From: Roseburia sp.
Lineage (GTDB): Bacteria > Bacillota > Clostridia > Lachnospirales > Lachnospiraceae
Direction of reading: 5' to 3'
Assembly (NCBI GenBank): GCA_003483745.1
Contig: DMYD01000061.1
Location: 1-18,355 of the forward strand
DNA length: 18,355 nucleotides
The notes under the pieces are model-generated. The model did no database searches. It was given only the letters and a program-made list of their open reading frames with translations, and was not told the DNA's origin. Shown piece after piece: positions 15,421 to 18,355 of this stretch. Both the position numbers and the translations under genes were made by a program. How positions within the stretch are numbered: position 1 is the stretch's first letter; each line of letters opens with the position of its first letter.

Positions 15421-16479
15421 TTACATCATCGAAATAAAGCGGTCAAACAGGTATGCAGAATCCTGCGGTCCCGGACATGCTTCCGGATGGAACTGTACGG
15501 TAAAAATGTTTTTACCAACATAGGAAAGTCCCTCATTGGTTCCATCGTTTACATTCACAAATGCCGGTTTTGCGATCTTTGGATCAAGAGTATCCGTGTC
15601 AACCACATAACCGTGATTCTGGGAGGAAATATATACTCTGCCTGTTTCTAAATCTTTCACCGGATGATTTCCACCGCGGTGTCCGTATTTCATCTTATGT
15701 GTGTCAGCTCCGGTTGCAAGTGCCATCAGCTGGTGTCCTAAGCAGATTGCAAAGATCGGCGTATCAGAATCATATAATTTTTTGATCTCAGCAATGATCT
15801 CTTTACACTCCTTTGGATCTCCAGGTCCGTTGCTAAGCATGATTCCATCCGGATTGGATGCAAGAATCTCTTCTGCTGTCGTATGTGCTGGATAGATCGT
15901 CACTTCACAGCCTCGTTTATTTAAAGACTGGGCAATATTATTTTTTGCTCCAAGGTCAAGCAACGCAACGCGCTTGCCGTTTCCTTTTAATACTCGTTTT
16001 TCACTGCAGGTAACTTTGTCCACAACATTACCTGTCGTGTATGCTTTTAATCTGGGAATAATTTCTTCTATATTATAATTATCATTCGTTGTAATCATAC
16101 CATTCATGGTTCCCTTCTCACGAAGGATCTTTGTCAGTGCACGGGTGTCAATTCCCGCAATACCCGGAATATCATATTTTGTGAGGAAATCCTGAATCGT
16201 TCCCTCCTCACGGAAGTTACTCGGCATTCTTGATAACTCCCTTACAATATATCCGTCCGGCCACGGTCTGCCTGACTCCATATCCGGTGTGATTCCGTAA
16301 TTTCCAATCAATGGATAAGTCATGACAACAGCCTGTCCCGCATATGACGGGTCTGTCAGGACCTCCAGATAACCTGTCATCGACGTATTAAATACGATTT
16401 CACTGATGACTTCCCTAGTAGAACCTATACTTGTTCCGGTAAATACATTCCCATCTTCGAGTATTAAATGAGCTTTCAT
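15421..16479 (-). CDS. carA: carbamoyl phosphate synthetase small (glutaminase) subunit
   Basis: CarA hydrolyses glutamine and channels ammonia to CarB. With ATG 16479 the protein has 352 residues (MKAHLILEDG...), the usual length. AGGG 6 bases upstream is a modest ribosome binding site. The N-terminal CPSase domain (MTGYLEVLTDPSYAGQ, DTRALT) is followed by a class I glutamine amidotransferase domain. Its triad is C246 (FAICLGHQ), H331 and E333 (QFHPEACPGP). The frame stays open upstream to an ATG at 16545 that would add 22 basic residues (MEKKEKRRRFFFWKKSERTG...) encoded by the leader hairpin and U-run. This is more likely a leader reading frame than part of the enzyme. The gene has its own promoter. 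Confidence 0.95.
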   Translation of the reverse strand: MKAHLILEDGNVFTGTSIGSTREVISEIVFNTSMTGYLEVLTDPSYAGQAVVMTYPLIGNYGITPDMESGRPWPDGYIVRELSRMPSNFREEGTIQDFLTKYDIPGIAGIDTRALTKILREKGTMNGMITTNDNYNIEEIIPRLKAYTTGNVVDKVTCSEKRVLKGNGKRVALLDLGAKNNIAQSLNKRGCEVTIYPAHTTAEEILASNPDGIMLSNGPGDPKECKEIIAEIKKLYDSDTPIFAICLGHQLMALATGADTHKMKYGHRGGNHPVKDLETGRVYISSQNHGYVVDTDTLDPKIAKPAFVNVNDGTNEGLSYVGKNIFTVQFHPEACPGPQDSAYLFDRFISMM

Positions 16480-16604
16480 TCGTTTCCCTGTCCTTTCACT
16501 TTTTTTCCAAAAAAAAAAACGTCGCCGTTTTTCTTTCTTTTCCATCCAGACAGTCCCCTGACTGAACTTCCCCTTATTAGTACCTATAGTCTTTTTCCTA
16601 AATT
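16480..16604 (-). promoter_or_regulatory. carA leader with two hairpins and an 11-U run
   Basis: The predicted ~125-base leader contains CAGTC-AGGG-GACTG on the mRNA (16564-16551). A weak intrinsic-terminator-like hairpin, AAAAACG-GCGA-CGTTTTT (16532-16515), runs into eleven consecutive U (16519-16509). An ATG at 16545 opens a 22-codon stretch that crosses the hairpin and runs in frame into carA. Such an arrangement is reminiscent of UTP-sensitive attenuation or reiterative transcription in enteric pyr leaders. I see no convincing PyrR-binding sequence. Confidence 0.45.
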
Positions 16605-16610
16605 GTAAAA

Positions 16611-16639
16611 AGTGTATCACATCACAAGACTTTTTTCAA
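16611..16639 (-). promoter_or_regulatory. putative carAB promoter
   Basis: On the minus strand a -35 TTGAAA (16639-16634), a 17-base spacer and a -10 TACACT (16616-16611) preceded by TG in extended -10 position (TGATACACT). Transcription would start near 16604. Confidence 0.6.
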
Positions 16640-16740
16640 CCTTTTTCCCAAAACAAATAGCACTAAGATTTTATACATATTCATGCATATTTATACATTT
16701 TTTCCAAATTCATTTAAAGCGGCCAGATCCGCCGCCCACA

Positions 16741-16811
16741 TGCAGAAAAATCTTTGTTGCCATACATCCGGCATAAGGTGGTCATCAACAAAACATCCTG
16801 ATTTTTCTGCA
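16741..16811. other. long hairpin between the YtaF-like gene and carA
   Basis: TGCAGAAAAATC (16741-16752) and GATTTTTCTGCA (16800-16811) pair perfectly over 12 bp. A second 7-bp stem, TTTGTTG/CAACAAA (16753-16759, 16786-16792), sits directly inside, with an 8-base asymmetric bulge on one side. No U-run follows on either strand, so it is not an ordinary terminator. It lies about 25 bases after the stop of the YtaF-like gene. Its function is unknown. Confidence 0.55.
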
Positions 16812-16835
16812 AAAAGGGCGATACAAATTCCTTTT

Positions 16836-17474
16836 TTAAATAATTTTCTGAAAAGCCAGCAGTACAAACAACACGCCTCCAAGCCACGATATATCTGCTT
16901 TCCACCGCTTAGATGCCTGCATGCCAATCGTGCACCCACAAATTACCGCACAAAAACTTATGATAAAACTTCCGATTACCGTACTCCAGATATATTTTCC
17001 GGTAAATCCTGCGCCAAGTCCTCCAAACATCCCGTCTAACGACATCGCAAGAGCAAAAAAAACAGCCTCCATACATGACATGGTCGACGAATGGTCACGG
17101 TCTGCCATCACCGGATTATTGTAAATACTCAAAATAAAACTAAGCTGTGAAAATGAAATTCTGACTTTCTTGCAGAGAAATGTATGACGCTCGATATATT
17201 TTTTTATCGCATACTCCGTCAGCTTAAAAATTCCCACTGCAAGCAATCCGAAAAAACTTACATATAATGCATACTTTTTCAGCAGGGTTTCCTGTAATGC
17301 CATTCCTGCATAAAGTGATATCCCTAAAATTCCACTGCAGACGGTACTGATGCACAACGCTGCCGCAGATCCGATCCTTATCTGCTCACTCCCGCACGCC
17401 ACGCATGCCACAAAAACATCCACACTGACTGCTATGATCAAAAGAACTACCTGCACTTTTTTTACCTCAGACAT
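16836..17474 (-). CDS. ytaF: YtaF/MntP-like multi-pass membrane protein
   Basis: This 212-residue, highly hydrophobic protein has about six membrane segments and an internal repeat typical of the MntP/YtaF group: AVSVDVFVACVACG (15-28) and AMSLDGMFGGLGAG (143-156), each with a buried aspartate. Between the halves a soluble loop ends NPVMADRDHSSTMSCMEA, close to the DxDxSGxI..EA stretch of YtaF, a sporulation-associated membrane protein of Bacillus. MntP relatives export manganese; the substrate of YtaF proteins is not established. AGAAGG lies only 4 bases before the ATG, a short spacing. The gene follows the Hpt gene by 66 bases on the same strand and may be cotranscribed with it. The family call is fairly firm; the function is not. 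Confidence 0.75.
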   Translation of the reverse strand: MSEVKKVQVVLLIIAVSVDVFVACVACGSEQIRIGSAAALCISTVCSGILGISLYAGMALQETLLKKYALYVSFFGLLAVGIFKLTEYAIKKYIERHTFLCKKVRISFSQLSFILSIYNNPVMADRDHSSTMSCMEAVFFALAMSLDGMFGGLGAGFTGKYIWSTVIGSFIISFCAVICGCTIGMQASKRWKADISWLGGVLFVLLAFQKII

Positions 17475-17540
17475 AAAACCTTCTGTTCTATCATATGCCA
17501 GAGATCAAAAAATGCATCTTTTCATTTTTTTGCTGTTATC

Positions 17541-17891
17541 TCAGTCAAGTCTTTCAACAATGCCAATGACTTTCTGATAAGCCGCCGCCACCTCAGCTAA
17601 AAGCGGTTTAAGATCCCTTTCCGGTTCGCCATCCCTAAGTTCCTCACACAACTCCTGCGCCGGAACCAAAAGCGGTGTTAGTCCCAGATTCATTGCCAGC
17701 CCCTTTAAATTATGTATATGTGTGAACGCCTGCTCATAATTCTTTTCTTCCAGCGCCTTACACAGCGACTCATAATTCGTATCCGTCAGAATCAGTTTTA
17801 AAAATTTCCCGATCCTCTCCTCCGTCTTGAGCCGCCGTAAGACCTCCTGTAAATCTGCGCCCATCTCCTTGTAACATTCTTCCAGCGTCAT
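17541..17891 (-). CDS. stand-alone Hpt (histidine phosphotransfer) domain protein
   Basis: The 116-residue protein is predicted all-helical with no signal peptide. HIHNLKGLAMNLGL (58-71) matches the Hpt signature HxLKGxAxxLG, giving H60 as the phospho-accepting histidine. The region N-terminal to it (about 1-50) and the amphipathic helix after it (about 73-90) fit the four-helix bundle. Such proteins relay phosphate between receiver domains, but no histidine kinase or response regulator lies nearby, so its partners must be elsewhere. AAAGGGGAG 5-8 bases before ATG 17891 is a good ribosome binding site. It starts 72 bases downstream of structured RNA copy B on the same strand, so the RNA may be part of its 5' leader or a separate transcript. 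Confidence 0.85.
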   Translation of the reverse strand: MTLEECYKEMGADLQEVLRRLKTEERIGKFLKLILTDTNYESLCKALEEKNYEQAFTHIHNLKGLAMNLGLTPLLVPAQELCEELRDGEPERDLKPLLAEVAAAYQKVIGIVERLD

Positions 17892-17962
17892 ATTTGCTCC
17901 CCTTTCGCGTTAAGTTTTTTAGTTCATTATCCAACAAATGATGGTTTGTGGGTGATATGAGT

Positions 17963-18267
17963 CACCCGTCCAAATGGTGTGTTGTAGGTCTGTGAGTGGC
18001 TTCTTGCGCAAAGCTGAAGTAATTTTTGTTCCGTTGTACGAAAATAAGAAAAGTCTAAGTGTGCCTGAGTTAGATTTTCGCGGAGTGACGTGACCGGCAA
18101 CAACGAGTCATCCATGACTCGATGCTGCCTTGTTCTGCCATCCGTGGCAGAACATCACTGTGTACCTATAGACACACTAAGATTTTCTAATTTTCTCCCA
18201 AAGTCACAAAATTACTTCAGCTTTGCGCAAGATGCCAGCCTCCAGGTTATGAAACACCATTTGGGTG
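17963..18267 (-). ncRNA. TwoAYGGAY-type structured RNA, copy B
   Basis: Read on the minus strand, this has the same backbone as copy A. The outer stem pairs 18264-18254 with 17980-17970 (11 bp). A perfect 24-bp closing stem pairs 18231-18208 with 18026-18003. An AT-rich central stem shares AGAAAATTAGAAAATC with copy A. Two hairpins follow. Hairpin 1 has a 9-bp stem (18154-18146 with 18139-18131) and loop ACGGAT (18145-18140). Hairpin 2 has a perfect 6-bp inner stem (18121-18116 with 18109-18104), further outer pairs and loop ATGGAT. Both loops fit AYGGAY exactly. GGGTG at 17967-17963 can pair with CACCC at 18267-18263 to extend the outer stem, or fold locally as GGGTGA/TCACCC (17967-17950). 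No terminator with a U-run is seen before the Hpt gene. The remaining bases to 18355 hold only a small GCGAAT/ATTCGC hairpin (18299-18317). Confidence 0.85.
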
Positions 18268-18355
18268 GGCGGTTCATCTCAAAATCAGGGGCGTAGGTGC
18301 GAATTTTTGATATTCGCTTGAATGAAAATATGCTTAAAATGCTAATGTGCTGTAT

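Noticed and set aside
16480..16620. N-terminal extension of CarA from the start near 16620
   Set aside because: The extra residues are lysine/arginine/phenylalanine-rich, derive from the promoter, hairpin and U-run, and have no counterpart in CarA proteins.
16691..16939. 82-codon minus-strand frame overlapping the end of the YtaF-like gene
   Set aside because: Its first part is an alternative reading of the YtaF-like gene and the rest crosses the 71-base hairpin. No family is recognisable and there is no good start site.
17963..18267. MITE or other small transposable element
   Set aside because: The long inverted ends suggest one, but copies A and B differ strongly in stem sequence while keeping pairing and loop motifs. 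No target-site duplication is evident. RNA-level selection fits better.

Overview
The window looks like chromosome of a Lachnospiraceae gut anaerobe, most probably Roseburia or a close relative (inference). The reasons are a clostridial butyrate cluster (thl-hbd-bcd-etfB-etfA), a BspA-type leucine-rich-repeat surface protein, a PcsB-coil/SleB-type hydrolase, a YtaF-like membrane protein, and moderate-to-low GC with AT-rich spacers. No phage, IS element, CRISPR array, tRNA or rRNA was seen.

Layout. 195-1541 (+) encodes a secreted M6-like metalloprotease and converges on the butyrate cluster across a bidirectional terminator. 7037-1682 (-) carries thl, hbd, bcd, etfB and etfA: acetyl-CoA condensation, 3-hydroxybutyryl-CoA dehydrogenase and the electron-bifurcating butyryl-CoA dehydrogenase/Etf complex. 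The crotonase gene (crt) is not in the cluster. A near-perfect Rex (NADH/NAD+ sensor) operator and an extended -10 promoter lie in the long thl leader. Two spacers inside the operon hold hairpins. 7383-8537 (-) is a secreted coiled-coil/SleB-type cell-wall hydrolase. It diverges from 8727-10022 (+), an HD-GYP-like protein that has lost most catalytic residues; their promoters appear to share one -10 region. 10132-11513 (-) is a BspA-like gene broken near its 3' end. 12165-16479 (-) is carA-carB, the two subunits of carbamoyl phosphate synthetase, behind its own promoter and an unusual U-rich leader. 16836-17891 (-) holds a YtaF/MntP-like membrane protein and a stand-alone Hpt phosphotransfer protein.

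The most notable content is non-coding. Two long, highly structured elements, at 11779-12066 (+) and 17963-18267 (-), share a common backbone. Each has a closing stem, and both share two adjacent hairpins whose six-base loops read ATGGGC, ATGGAC, ACGGAT and ATGGAT. This matches the published 'TwoAYGGAY' candidate RNA motif, whose function I believe is unknown. Each loop with its closing C-G pair reads CAYGGRYG, and three of the four fit the CsrA/RsmA consensus CANGGANG presented in a hairpin loop. The hypothesis that these RNAs titrate CsrA is inference, but it can be tested.
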